Origin: Bacillota bacterium
GTDB lineage: Bacteria; Bacillota_I; Bacilli_A; Erysipelotrichales; Erysipelotrichaceae
DNA length: 42,171 nt
NCBI GenBank assembly: GCA_030526175.1
Contig: JAUNDJ010000007.1
Span: 1 to 42,171 of the forward strand
Direction of reading: 5' to 3'
Shown piece after piece: positions 18,204-27,221 of the stretch. Under the pieces are notes generated by a model. That model did not search any database. It saw only the letters and a list, made by a program, of their open reading frames with translations, and was not told where the DNA came from. How positions within the stretch are numbered: the first letter of the stretch is position 1; every line of letters starts with the position of its first letter. The translations under genes were made by a program, and so were the position numbers.

Positions 18204-18740
18204 ATGAAAAAATTATATTTCACTCGCCATGGACAAACAACGTGGAATGTAAAAAATAAAATCTGTGGTAAAACCGATGTAGAATTGACTGATTTGGGAA
18301 AAGAACAAGCTAAGATGTTAGCTCAAAAAATTAAGGAACAAGAAATTCATTTAGATGGAATATTGTATTCTCCATTAATTCGTGCAAAAGAAACAGCTTT
18401 GATCATATCAAAGGAGATTAATGTTCCGGCTTATGAAGAGCCTCTTTTAATAGAACAATGTTTTGGGAAATTTGAAGGAACGAGTCCAAGAAATGCTTCG
18501 GATTTTGTGGAAGCAAAAAAACAATTCATTAATAGCTATGAAAGTGGAGAGAGCATGTTCCGTTTAGCCCAAAGAATCTACAATCTATTAGATCAAATTA
18601 AAAAAGATGAAAAAGTATATTTGTTAGTAGCTCACAATGGAATAAGTCGTGTCATTGAATCTTATTTTCGAGATATGACGAATGAAGAGTATGCGTGTTT
18701 TGGCATAAAAAATTGTGAGTTAAAACAATATGAAATATAG
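18204..18740 (+). CDS. Histidine phosphatase (phosphoglycerate mutase superfamily)
   Basis: A 178-residue cytosolic phosphatase. The catalytic RHGQTTWN is at residues 8-15, the second arginine is in SPLIRAKETA, the acid residue in EQCFGKFEG, and the second histidine in VAHNG. The ATG abuts the kinase stop codon with no Shine-Dalgarno, so translation is probably coupled. Sugar phosphate or alpha-ribazole phosphate are possible substrates; the pairing with a sugar kinase favours the former. Confidence 0.87.
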   Translation: MKKLYFTRHGQTTWNVKNKICGKTDVELTDLGKEQAKMLAQKIKEQEIHLDGILYSPLIRAKETALIISKEINVPAYEEPLLIEQCFGKFEGTSPRNASDFVEAKKQFINSYESGESMFRLAQRIYNLLDQIKKDEKVYLLVAHNGISRVIESYFRDMTNEEYACFGIKNCELKQYEI

Positions 18741-18769
18741 AGGAAGAAAATCTATTCTTTCTCTTTTTT
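18739..18769 (+). terminator. Terminator after the kinase-phosphatase pair
   Basis: Ten-base-pair stem with one G-T pair (18739-18748 with 18755-18764), six-base loop and T run. An extended -10 (TGTTATAAT, 18786-18793) that may serve malQ follows. Confidence 0.78.
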
Positions 18770-18820
18770 CTTATACAATCTTTCTGTTATAATTTCAATA
18801 AATGAAAGGGTTTACATTTT

Positions 18821-20299
18821 ATGGCAATAAATACTAAAAAAGCAGGATTACTCTGTCCGGTTTTTTCAGTACCCGGAAATCAAGGGATTGGGGATTTTGG
18901 AAAAAAAACAGAAAGAATGATTGATATCATCCGTGAAAATGGATACAGCATTTGGCAAATACTCCCAATTCAGTTTACAGGAGACACAAACTCGCCTTAT
19001 CAAACTTTATCTAGTTTTGCTGGAGATCCGATTTATATAAATCTAGATAAATTGGCTGAAATGGGATTGTTGAAACAGAGTAGTATTAAGAACTGCAATA
19101 AATTTTCGAATTATGTGAACTATCAAGAAGTACGACAATTCAAAGAAGAGTATTTCGTACGAGCTTTTAAAGTGTTCAAAAAAGAGTTTAAGTCCTTTTC
19201 TGAAGATTTTGAAATATTTAAGAGCAATGCATTTTGGTTAGAAGATTGGTCCCTATTCTATTTATTCAGAACGCTTCATAATGGGCTTCCTTGGAATGAG
19301 TGGGATGAGGAATATCGAGAATATACAAAGGATAAGGAAGCCTTGGACTTAAGTGAATACGAAGACGAACTATTTTATTTTCAATTCCTTCAATTTATCT
19401 TCTATAAACAATTGGATGATATAGTATTATATGCCCATTCGGTCGGTTTAGAAATTATGGGAGATGTTCCATTTTATGTAAATCATGATAGTGCGGATGT
19501 TTGGACACACAGACAAGATTTTTTACTAGATGAAGATGGAAATGCCAAATTTGTTGCTGGATGTCCTCCAGATTATTTTAATAGTGAAGGCCAAAGATGG
19601 GGGATGCCGATTTATAATTTTAAAGCCCAAAGACAAGATGGTTTTACATTTTGGTGCAAAAGAATACAGTGGATTCGACGATACTTTGATGTAATACGAA
19701 TTGATCATTTCCGTGCCATGGATACATATTGGAAAATTCCAGTTACAAGCTTTACGGCTAAAGATGGAATTTGGACAATAGCCCCAGGAAAAGAATTACT
19801 TCAAAAGATCATAGAAACCAATCCAGGTGTAAAATTAGTAGCGGATGATTTAGGAATGATTCGAAAGGAAGTCAAGGAATTGGAAGAACAATTTGGAATT
19901 CCTGGCATGATTGTGTTATTGTTCCATTTGGAAACCAAAACATTGAAAACAGAAATACCAGAAAGCAATGTTTTGTATACAGGTACACACGATAACCAGA
20001 CCGCAAATCAAGTGTATTCTGAGTTAGATAATAATAAAAAAACTACATTACGACGTTTTTTTAAGAAATTATATAACGAACGAGATTTTTCTTCTTTGTT
20101 GTGTCGATATGCACTAGATTCAAATGCTCGATTGGTTATTTTACCGATATGGGATATTTGTGGATTAAAAAAAGAAGCTCGAATCAACCAACCAGGAATT
20201 GTAAATAAGAACAATTGGACCTGGAAATTAAAAGATTTTAAAACATTTCCGGCAAAAGTTGAAAAAACAAAGGCTTGGATACAAGAAAGCAATCGATAA
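18821..20299 (+). CDS. malQ: 4-alpha-glucanotransferase (amylomaltase)
   Basis: Transfers glucan chains between maltodextrins and releases glucose. A GH77 enzyme of 492 residues: PGNQGIGDFG near the N-terminus, GDVPFYVNHDSADVW, the nucleophile region RIDHFRAMDTYW, the acid/base ADDLGM and GTHDNQT. The ribosome binding site AAAGGG is about ten bases from the ATG, slightly far. It stands alone, without glycogen or maltose uptake genes nearby. Confidence 0.95.
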   Translation: MAINTKKAGLLCPVFSVPGNQGIGDFGKKTERMIDIIRENGYSIWQILPIQFTGDTNSPYQTLSSFAGDPIYINLDKLAEMGLLKQSSIKNCNKFSNYVNYQEVRQFKEEYFVRAFKVFKKEFKSFSEDFEIFKSNAFWLEDWSLFYLFRTLHNGLPWNEWDEEYREYTKDKEALDLSEYEDELFYFQFLQFIFYKQLDDIVLYAHSVGLEIMGDVPFYVNHDSADVWTHRQDFLLDEDGNAKFVAGCPPDYFNSEGQRWGMPIYNFKAQRQDGFTFWCKRIQWIRRYFDVIRIDHFRAMDTYWKIPVTSFTAKDGIWTIAPGKELLQKIIETNPGVKLVADDLGMIRKEVKELEEQFGIPGMIVLLFHLETKTLKTEIPESNVLYTGTHDNQTANQVYSELDNNKKTTLRRFFKKLYNERDFSSLLCRYALDSNARLVILPIWDICGLKKEARINQPGIVNKNNWTWKLKDFKTFPAKVEKTKAWIQESNR

Positions 20300-20329
20300 A
20301 TCTCAGAGAAATCTGGGATTTTAGATTTT
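20299..20329 (+). terminator. Probable weak terminator or attenuator after malQ
   Basis: Nine-base-pair stem (20299-20307 with 20312-20320, one G-T pair), GAAA loop, T-rich tail interrupted by AGA. It lies 14 bases before the next ribosome binding site. Confidence 0.6.
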
Positions 20330-20342
20330 AAGGAGACGAAAT

Positions 20343-21521
20343 ATGCAATATAGAAACGATAAATACGGAAATAAACTATCAATTTTAGGATATGGATGTA
20401 TGCGATTTACTACGACATCCGGAAAAATAGATTTGGATAAGGCTGAAAAAGAAATAATGGAAGCTTATTCAAAAGGTGTGAATTACTACGATACCGCATA
20501 TATTTATCCGGGAAGCGAAGCTGCATTAGGGGAAATATTGGAACGAAATCAAATTCGTGAAAAAGTGAATATTGCAACCAAGCTTCCTCATTATTTAGTG
20601 AAAAACTATCAAAATTTAGAAAAATTCTTTCAAGAAGAATTAAAAAGATTACGCACAGATTATGTAGATTATTATTTGATGCATATGTTAACTGATACAA
20701 AAACATGGCAAAGATTAATCGACTTGGGGATTTTAGAATGGCTAGAAGAAAAGAAAAAATCAGGAGCTATTCGACAAATCGGATTCTCGTATCATGGAAA
20801 TAGCGATATGTTTTGTCAATTATTGGATGTGTATGATTGGGATTTTTGTCAAATTCAATACAATTATTTAGATGAACATTCCCAAGCTGGAAGAAAAGGA
20901 TTGGAATATGCGCATTCGAAAGGGATTCCAGTCATTATCATGGAACCTCTTCGAGGAGGAAGACTGGCAAATAATCTTCCTAAGGAAGCTCTGCTTGCAT
21001 TTGAAGAAAGTAAGAAAGAATATTCTCCTGCTATATGGGCTTTTAAATGGTTATGGAATCAGGAAGGTGTAACTTGTGTATTGTCAGGGATGAACTCCTT
21101 AGAAATGGTTCGCGAAAACACTATGCAAGCTTCCAATTCTTTTGTGAATGAATTAAATGAAGAAGATGCATTGATATATAAACGAGTCATTGAAGCGATT
21201 AATACTTCCATGAAAGTTGGATGTACAGGATGTAGATATTGTATGCCTTGTCCAAAAGGCGTGGATATTCCAGGAACCTTCGCGGCCTATAATCGAAGTG
21301 CCAGTGATGGAAGATTAAAAGGATTTCTAGAGTATTTCATGTGTACGGCATTAAGAAAAGATGCTTCTTCCGCTTCTAATTGTATTGAATGCGGAAAATG
21401 TGAAATGCATTGTCCGCAACATATTGAAATTCGCAAACAATTGAAAAATGCGAAAAAAGAATTAGAAGGACCTATATATAAAATCGCAAGGACGATAGTA
21501 AAATGGCTAAAAATGTATTAA
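20343..21521 (+). CDS. Aldo/keto reductase with C-terminal ferredoxin domain
   Basis: A 392-residue cytosolic oxidoreductase. Residues 1-280 form the TIM-barrel reductase with catalytic tyrosine in NYYDTAYIYPG, the family lysine in ATKLPH and HMLTD carrying the histidine. Two iron-sulphur motifs follow, CTGCRYCMPC near 292 and CIECGKCEMHC near 346. Members of this ferredoxin-tailed group are widespread in anaerobes; substrates are mostly unknown. It is preceded by AAGGAG and starts a co-directional run, with the next gene 12 bases downstream, suggesting joint electron transfer (inference). Confidence 0.93.
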   Translation: MQYRNDKYGNKLSILGYGCMRFTTTSGKIDLDKAEKEIMEAYSKGVNYYDTAYIYPGSEAALGEILERNQIREKVNIATKLPHYLVKNYQNLEKFFQEELKRLRTDYVDYYLMHMLTDTKTWQRLIDLGILEWLEEKKKSGAIRQIGFSYHGNSDMFCQLLDVYDWDFCQIQYNYLDEHSQAGRKGLEYAHSKGIPVIIMEPLRGGRLANNLPKEALLAFEESKKEYSPAIWAFKWLWNQEGVTCVLSGMNSLEMVRENTMQASNSFVNELNEEDALIYKRVIEAINTSMKVGCTGCRYCMPCPKGVDIPGTFAAYNRSASDGRLKGFLEYFMCTALRKDASSASNCIECGKCEMHCPQHIEIRKQLKNAKKELEGPIYKIARTIVKWLKMY

Positions 21522-21533
21522 TGGAGATAACAT

Positions 21534-24314
21534 ATGCGTAATACAAATAAACCATATATAAACGAAAAAGGTGGAGTCTCCGTTTTTGAAAATCCCAATC
21601 GAGAGATTAGACCTATTATCCAAAAATTGGCGAAACATTTATCAGGAAGATTTCCGCAAAAGCTAGGGATAAAAAAAATTACGGTTGATGATCCAGAATA
21701 CTATGGATTAGCGGCTTTGCTTAGTGATGAAATGGCAGAAATTGCCTTGAAAATGAATGTTCGAGATCCAAAAACTATAGAAGAGTTGAAAGAAATCACA
21801 AACAAACCAATAGATGTATTAGAGCCTTTGTTACAAGAAATGGCAAATATAGGTATTATTGAATACAATTGGGAAAATCCATCACATACTAAACAATATG
21901 TTTTACCACCTTTTGTGCCAGGTTCCGCCGAATTCATGAACATGAAAAAAGAACAATTGGAAAAACATCCAGAGCTTGCTTCCATGTTTGAAAGGATGGC
22001 TTTCTTACCCATTAAAAATTTTGCCCCAAGTATTCCAATGGGAGGAGCTGGAATAGGAATGCATGTAATTCCTGTTGAAAAAGCAATAGAATTGACCAAT
22101 GAATCAATAGATATTGAACATATATCCTATTGGTTAGATAAATATGAAGGGAAATACGCAAAATCACCTTGTAGCTGTCGCTATTCAAGAAGTGTATTGG
22201 GCGAAGGATGTGCTGATGATCCAGAAAACTGGTGTATTGGAATCGGAGATATGGCTCAATATTTAGTTGAAACAAATAAAGGCGAGTATGTTACAAAAGA
22301 AGAAGTATTGGATATATTAGAACAAGCGGAAAAGAATGGTTTTGTTCATCAAATAACGAATATTGATGGAAAAGATAAGATTTTTGCGATATGTAACTGC
22401 AATGTGAAAGTATGCAACGCTTTAAGAACTTCTCAGTTGTTTAATACACCAAATATGTCGCGTTCGGCTTATGTAGCGCATGTGGACAAAAATAAATGTG
22501 TAGCTTGTGGAAGATGTGTTGAATATTGTCCAGCAGGAGCCGTAAAACTAGGACAAAAGCTATGCCAGAAAAATGGACAAGAAATAACCTATCCTAAACA
22601 GGAACTTCCGGATGCAACAAAATGGGGACCAGAAAAGTGGAATGTGGATTATCGAGATACAAATCGTATAAATTGTTATGAAACAGGAACTTCACCTTGT
22701 AAAAGTGCATGTCCAGCACATATTGCGGTGCAAGGATATTTAAAAATGGCAAGTCAAGGCTGTTATCAAGAAGCGCTGGCATTGATCAAAAAGGAGAATC
22801 CTTTTCCTGCTGTTTGTGGTCGAATATGTAATCATCGTTGTGAAGACGCTTGTACAAGAGGAACCATTGATCAAGCCATTGCTATCGACGATGTCAAAAA
22901 GTTTATTGCGCAATTGGATTTAGATTCTCAAAATCGATACATTCCAGAAAAAGTAATTCCATCCACAAGGGGAGAATTTAAAAATAAGATTGCGATTATT
23001 GGAGCTGGTCCTGCTGGCTTATCTTGTGCATATTTTTTGGCTCTAACAGGGTATCGACCAACTGTTTTTGAAAAAAACAACAAGCCAGGTGGTATGTTAC
23101 GATATGGCATTCCTTCTTTTAAATTAGAAAAAGAAGTAATAGATGCTGAAATTGAAATAATCCAATCTTTAGGCGTAGAAATTCGATGTGGAATAGAAGT
23201 AGGAAAAGATATCACTTTAAACGAATTAAGAGCACAAGGATATCAAGCATTTTATTTGGCTATTGGTTGTCAAGGAGCTAGAAAACTAAACGTACAAGGA
23301 GAAGAATGCCAAGGCGTAATGAGCGCTATTGATTTTTTGAAAAAAGTACAAGAATCTCCGAATTATCAAATCTCAGGAATAAGCGTTGTTGTAGGTGGTG
23401 GAAATGTAGCCATTGATGTCGCAAGAACAAGTATTCGAAGTGGAAGTGAAACTGTGCAAGTTTTTAGTTTAGAATCAAAAGAAGAAATGCCCGCAAGTCA
23501 AGAAGAAGTCGAAGAAGCCTTGTTAGAAGGGGTTTATATTCACAATGGTTGGGGGCCTAAAGAAATTTTAGTAGAAAACGGAAAAGTAAAAGGTATTCTA
23601 CTAAAACGTTGTGTTCGAGTAAAAGATTCTAGTGGGAAATTTGCTCCTCAATATGATGAAACAGATACAAAAGTAATATATTGTGATCATATATTCTTTT
23701 CAATAGGTCAGTGTAGTGTTTATAAAGAGTTATTGAAAGAGGAAAATGTTCAATTTGGACGTGGAGGCAGTATTATTGCAGATTCACTGACATATCAAAC
23801 TGGACAAGAAGATATCTTTGTAGGAGGCGATGTGTATACAGGTCCAAGTTTTGCGATAGAAGCAATCGCTGCTGGAAAAGAAGGTGCCGAATCCATTCAT
23901 CGATTTGTACATGAAAATGCGAGTATGACCATTGGTCGGAATCGAAGGATTTTTATTGGATTAGATACAAATAATATTTCTGTGTCTTCCTATGATAATT
24001 CAGCCCGGCAAATTCCAAAAAAAGATACAACTTTTAATTCTGTTAAATCGTTTAAAGATCCAAATTTAACTTTAACAGAAGAACAAGTAAAGATAGAAAC
24101 AAGTCGTTGCTTAAGTTGCGGTGCTTCGATTGTGGATGAGAATAAATGTATTGGATGTGGGATTTGTACAACCAAATGTGAATTTGATGCCATTCATCTG
24201 TCTCGAGATTTACCCAAAGCTAGTCATATGATACCTTGTGAAGATACGACAAAAGCCGTTGTTCCAAATATTCTTTCACGAGGCGTTAAAATTATTCGAA
24301 ATAAAGGAAAATAG
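21534..24314 (+). CDS. Large Fe-S/FAD oxidoreductase, GltD-like (NAD(P)H-dependent)
   Basis: A 926-residue multidomain flavoprotein. An N-terminal region of about 300 residues has a winged-helix-like start and a Cys-rich part (CSCRYS near 212, CNCNVKVC). It is followed by a ferredoxin motif CVACGRCVEYC near 321, a GltD-type Fe-S helical domain (CKSACPAHIAVQGY, CGRICNHRCEDAC), an FAD site IAIIGAGPAGLSCA near 486, an NAD(P) site VVVGGGNVAIDVART near 618 and a C-terminal ferredoxin CIGCGICTTKC near 871. No glutamate synthase large subunit is nearby, so it is not simply GltD. A role in moving electrons between NAD(P)H and a ferredoxin-linked reductase, such as its neighbour, is an inference. Confidence 0.9.
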   Translation: MRNTNKPYINEKGGVSVFENPNREIRPIIQKLAKHLSGRFPQKLGIKKITVDDPEYYGLAALLSDEMAEIALKMNVRDPKTIEELKEITNKPIDVLEPLLQEMANIGIIEYNWENPSHTKQYVLPPFVPGSAEFMNMKKEQLEKHPELASMFERMAFLPIKNFAPSIPMGGAGIGMHVIPVEKAIELTNESIDIEHISYWLDKYEGKYAKSPCSCRYSRSVLGEGCADDPENWCIGIGDMAQYLVETNKGEYVTKEEVLDILEQAEKNGFVHQITNIDGKDKIFAICNCNVKVCNALRTSQLFNTPNMSRSAYVAHVDKNKCVACGRCVEYCPAGAVKLGQKLCQKNGQEITYPKQELPDATKWGPEKWNVDYRDTNRINCYETGTSPCKSACPAHIAVQGYLKMASQGCYQEALALIKKENPFPAVCGRICNHRCEDACTRGTIDQAIAIDDVKKFIAQLDLDSQNRYIPEKVIPSTRGEFKNKIAIIGAGPAGLSCAYFLALTGYRPTVFEKNNKPGGMLRYGIPSFKLEKEVIDAEIEIIQSLGVEIRCGIEVGKDITLNELRAQGYQAFYLAIGCQGARKLNVQGEECQGVMSAIDFLKKVQESPNYQISGISVVVGGGNVAIDVARTSIRSGSETVQVFSLESKEEMPASQEEVEEALLEGVYIHNGWGPKEILVENGKVKGILLKRCVRVKDSSGKFAPQYDETDTKVIYCDHIFFSIGQCSVYKELLKEENVQFGRGGSIIADSLTYQTGQEDIFVGGDVYTGPSFAIEAIAAGKEGAESIHRFVHENASMTIGRNRRIFIGLDTNNISVSSYDNSARQIPKKDTTFNSVKSFKDPNLTLTEEQVKIETSRCLSCGASIVDENKCIGCGICTTKCEFDAIHLSRDLPKASHMIPCEDTTKAVVPNILSRGVKIIRNKGK

Positions 24315-24318
24315 GAAT

Positions 24319-24662
24319 ATGCATGAATTAGGAATTGTTTTTCATGTGATTGAGCGAGTGGAAGAAATAGCGCTAAATAATGAATTAGAACAAATTGAAC
24401 GTGTTACCTTACAAATCGGTGAAGTGAGTGGCATTGTTGATCACTACTTAATAGATTGTTGGGATTGGGCTAAAAAAAACAAGAGCGAATGAAAAATTCT
24501 AAATTAGTAATTGAACCTATACTAGCCAAGACATATTGTGTAAGTTGTCAACAAACTTATGCGACTATCGAATATGGAAAGATTTGCCCATATTGTCAAA
24601 GTCGAAATACGTATCTATTAACAGGGAATGAATGTATAATTAAAGAAATAGAAGCTAAATAA
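24319..24662 (+). pseudogene. hypA: hypA-like metallochaperone gene, split by a frameshift at A8
   Basis: HypA inserts nickel into hydrogenase. Frame one (24319-24492) begins MHELGIV, whose N-terminal His is the nickel ligand, and reads to WDWAKKNKSE and a stop. Frame two (24489-24662) continues with the HypA zinc domain, CVSC and CPYC, ending NECIIKEIEAK as in intact family members. The break falls in eight consecutive A (24472-24479); one extra A restores a single HypA-length frame. It may be a decayed gene, a base-calling error, or slippage-dependent expression. The two parts overlap by ATGA, so two separate peptides are also possible. The ATG has AGGA just upstream. Confidence 0.8.
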
Positions 24663-24679
24663 AAGAAAGGAGAAATTCT

Positions 24680-25753
24680 ATGCTGTTTCATGTCTATGGA
24701 AGTAACGCTCTATTTCAATGGGGTATGTTACTGATCGTATTGTTGGCATTAATTGGGTTGAATGAATTTGAACGACGAACCAAAAATGGTGGTATTTTTA
24801 TGTTTGTGATTGTTCCATCCGTGTTGACAGTCTATTTTATCATTGTTGGACTTTGTGCTATGTTAGGAATGAAATGGGCATTAAATAACCAAACGTATGT
24901 CTATATGAATGGTTGGTTCCATTATGCGAAACTATACGCTTCACTTGCAGGTTGTATTGGATTTATGATGATTAAATATGGATGGGGAATTGGAAAGAAG
25001 CACTGGTTTAAGGTCTTCCCTTTCGCCATTGTTGCCATTAATATTCTAATTGCGGTCGCAAGTGATTTTGAAAGTGCCATCAATGGTTGGTATGTTTGGT
25101 GGCTAAGTTCGGAAGATGTTTGGTTATATGGTGGCTGGCATAATATCATGAATGGAATTGCCGGAATTATTAATATCTTCTGTATGACCGGATGGTGGCA
25201 TGTGTATACATCCAAAGATGGAACGGACATGATTTGGCCAGATATGATTTGGGTATATATCCTAGTCTATGATGTTTGGAATTTTGCGTATACATATAAT
25301 TGTTTACCAACGCATACTTGGTTCTGTGGTGTTGCCTTATTACTGGCACCAACGATTGCTGCTTTATTATGGAATAAGGGTGGCTGGATACAAAATCGAG
25401 CAAATACCTTATGTACATGGTGTATGTTCGCCCAAGTATTTCCGCTTTTTCAAGAAACATTATCGAATGGTAAGAGTTTCTTCCCTTGGGCTACTTTGCC
25501 TGTTTTGTATCAAGATGGTACGTTGAATGGCATTGTCGCAGGAGGAAGTGCCAATGCGAATCCAACTATGATGACTATTATTAGTGCATTAGCTTTATTA
25601 GTCAACATTATTGCTCTTGTATACATTATAAAGAAGTGGAAAGAAACAAAAGTGAATCCATATACTGGAGAAGCTTTCACAAATTTCAAATACTACAAAC
25701 AAAGTTTAGAACGTGCTGATGTTGAGAAAACATTAGAAATGGAAAAGAGTTAG
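24680..25753 (+). CDS. Polytopic membrane protein, DUF5692-like
   Basis: A 357-residue integral membrane protein with about eight or nine hydrophobic segments and unusually many Trp, Tyr, His and Asn residues within them (YMNGWFHYAKLYA, YGGWHNIMNG, NFAYTYNCLPTHTW). I recall this pattern as DUF5692, function unknown; the assignment is from memory. AAAGGAG precedes the ATG. It sits 17 bases after the hypA-like gene and 12 before the dipeptidase, so it is part of the same transcript. A transporter or membrane redox role is possible, but no cofactor motif is obvious. Confidence 0.82.
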   Translation: MLFHVYGSNALFQWGMLLIVLLALIGLNEFERRTKNGGIFMFVIVPSVLTVYFIIVGLCAMLGMKWALNNQTYVYMNGWFHYAKLYASLAGCIGFMMIKYGWGIGKKHWFKVFPFAIVAINILIAVASDFESAINGWYVWWLSSEDVWLYGGWHNIMNGIAGIINIFCMTGWWHVYTSKDGTDMIWPDMIWVYILVYDVWNFAYTYNCLPTHTWFCGVALLLAPTIAALLWNKGGWIQNRANTLCTWCMFAQVFPLFQETLSNGKSFFPWATLPVLYQDGTLNGIVAGGSANANPTMMTIISALALLVNIIALVYIIKKWKETKVNPYTGEAFTNFKYYKQSLERADVEKTLEMEKS

Positions 25754-25765
25754 GAGATTTAGAAT

Positions 25766-27190
25766 ATGCCTTGTACAACTATATTAGTAGGAAAAAATGC
25801 ATCGTATGATGGGTCGACTCTAATGGCAAGAAATGAAGATTCGGGAGCTGGAAATTTTGATCCAAAAAAAGTAGAAGTAATCATACCAGATAAACAACCT
25901 AGATATTATAAATCTGTGATTTCGGGAGTTGAAATTGAATTACCAGACAATCCGATGCGCTATACTTCCGTTCCAAATGCTCTAAATCACGAAGGAATTT
26001 GGGGAGAAGCGGGATTTAACGAAGAGAATATCGCAATGACAGAAACAGAGACGATTACTTCCAATTCCAGAGTGTTAGGAGCCGATCCCTTGGTAAAAAC
26101 AGGAATTGGGGAAGAAGATATGTTGACATTAGTTCTTCCATATATTCATAGTGCAAGAGAAGGTGTTCTTCGTTTAGGTAACCTATTGGAAACGTATGGA
26201 ACGTATGAGATGAATGGTATCGGTTTTCAAGATATAAATGAAATCTGGTGGTTAGAATCTATCGGAGGACATCATTGGATTGCCAAAAGAGTACCAGATG
26301 ATGCCTATGTCGTTATGCCCAACCAACAAGGAATCGATTGGTTTGATTTTGAAGATGCGTATGGTAAACAAGAACATCATATGTGTTGTCAAGACATGTT
26401 AAACTTCATTGAAAAAAATCATTTGGATTTGGCGATGAAAAAAAATCTTAAAAATTTTGATATTCGAGCAGCACTAGGTTCACATACCGATATGGACCAT
26501 GCGTATAATACACCTCGTGCCTGGTATATGGTTAAGTGTTTGAATCCAAAAATCGATACTTATCAACCAGATAGCGATGATATTCCTTGGAGTTTTGTTC
26601 CAGAACATAAGATTACAATTGAAGATATTAAATATGTCCTATCTTCTTATTATCAAGGAACAGAGTACAATCCATATATAAAATATGGAGATACTTCTTT
26701 AGCTGGAAAATATCGTCCAATTGGGATTAATCGAAATAACTTTTTGGCTATTCTTCAATGTCGTCCATATGTAAAAAAAGAAATACAAGCTGTTGAATGG
26801 ATCAGCATGGGATGTAATGCATTTAATGCATTAGTACCATTCTACGCCAATGTCAATACAAGCCCAGAATATGTATCGAATACAAATGAGAATGTGGATA
26901 CGAACAATTTCTATTGGATCAATCGTATGATTGGAACTTTGTGTGATGCACACTATAATGCATGTCATGGTATTATTGATCGATATGCGCTTAAGATGCA
27001 TGGTTTAGGACATAATTTCATTTCCGAAAGTGATGAACAAGTACCAGAGAACGAGGTGTCTTCGTACTTAGAAGCTTGTAATGAAAAGATGGCACAAATT
27101 GCGAAAGAAGAGACGCAACAATTGTTGAATACGATTCTTTTTGTATCAAGCAATGAGATGAAGAATGCGTATTCTATGTCGGATGCATGA
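25766..27190 (+). CDS. pepD: C69-family dipeptidase (PepD type)
   Basis: An Ntn-hydrolase of 474 residues. The start MPCTTILVGKNASYDGSTLMARNED puts the nucleophilic cysteine at position 3, exposed after removal of the first residues, as in Lactobacillus PepDA, with the conserved ARNED segment after it. Family members cleave a broad range of dipeptides. GGAG precedes the ATG. No signal peptide is present, so it is cytoplasmic. Last gene of the redox cluster; it may process a peptide-linked substrate or product (speculative). Confidence 0.92.
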   Translation: MPCTTILVGKNASYDGSTLMARNEDSGAGNFDPKKVEVIIPDKQPRYYKSVISGVEIELPDNPMRYTSVPNALNHEGIWGEAGFNEENIAMTETETITSNSRVLGADPLVKTGIGEEDMLTLVLPYIHSAREGVLRLGNLLETYGTYEMNGIGFQDINEIWWLESIGGHHWIAKRVPDDAYVVMPNQQGIDWFDFEDAYGKQEHHMCCQDMLNFIEKNHLDLAMKKNLKNFDIRAALGSHTDMDHAYNTPRAWYMVKCLNPKIDTYQPDSDDIPWSFVPEHKITIEDIKYVLSSYYQGTEYNPYIKYGDTSLAGKYRPIGINRNNFLAILQCRPYVKKEIQAVEWISMGCNAFNALVPFYANVNTSPEYVSNTNENVDTNNFYWINRMIGTLCDAHYNACHGIIDRYALKMHGLGHNFISESDEQVPENEVSSYLEACNEKMAQIAKEETQQLLNTILFVSSNEMKNAYSMSDA

Positions 27191-27192
27191 AA

Positions 27193-27217
27193 AAAACGGA
27201 CAATTGTCCGTTTTATT
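27193..27217. terminator. Bidirectional terminator between pepD and the HerA-type gene
   Basis: Perfect 22-base palindrome (27193-27214) containing CGGACAATTGTCCG flanked by A and T runs, lying between convergent genes. Confidence 0.85.
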
Positions 27218-27221
27218 GTAT

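Noticed and set aside
24238..24318. N-terminal extension of the hypA-like frame upstream of ATG 24319
   Set aside because: It lies within the 3' end of the oxidoreductase gene, and HypA proteins begin MHE with the Met-His end needed for nickel binding.
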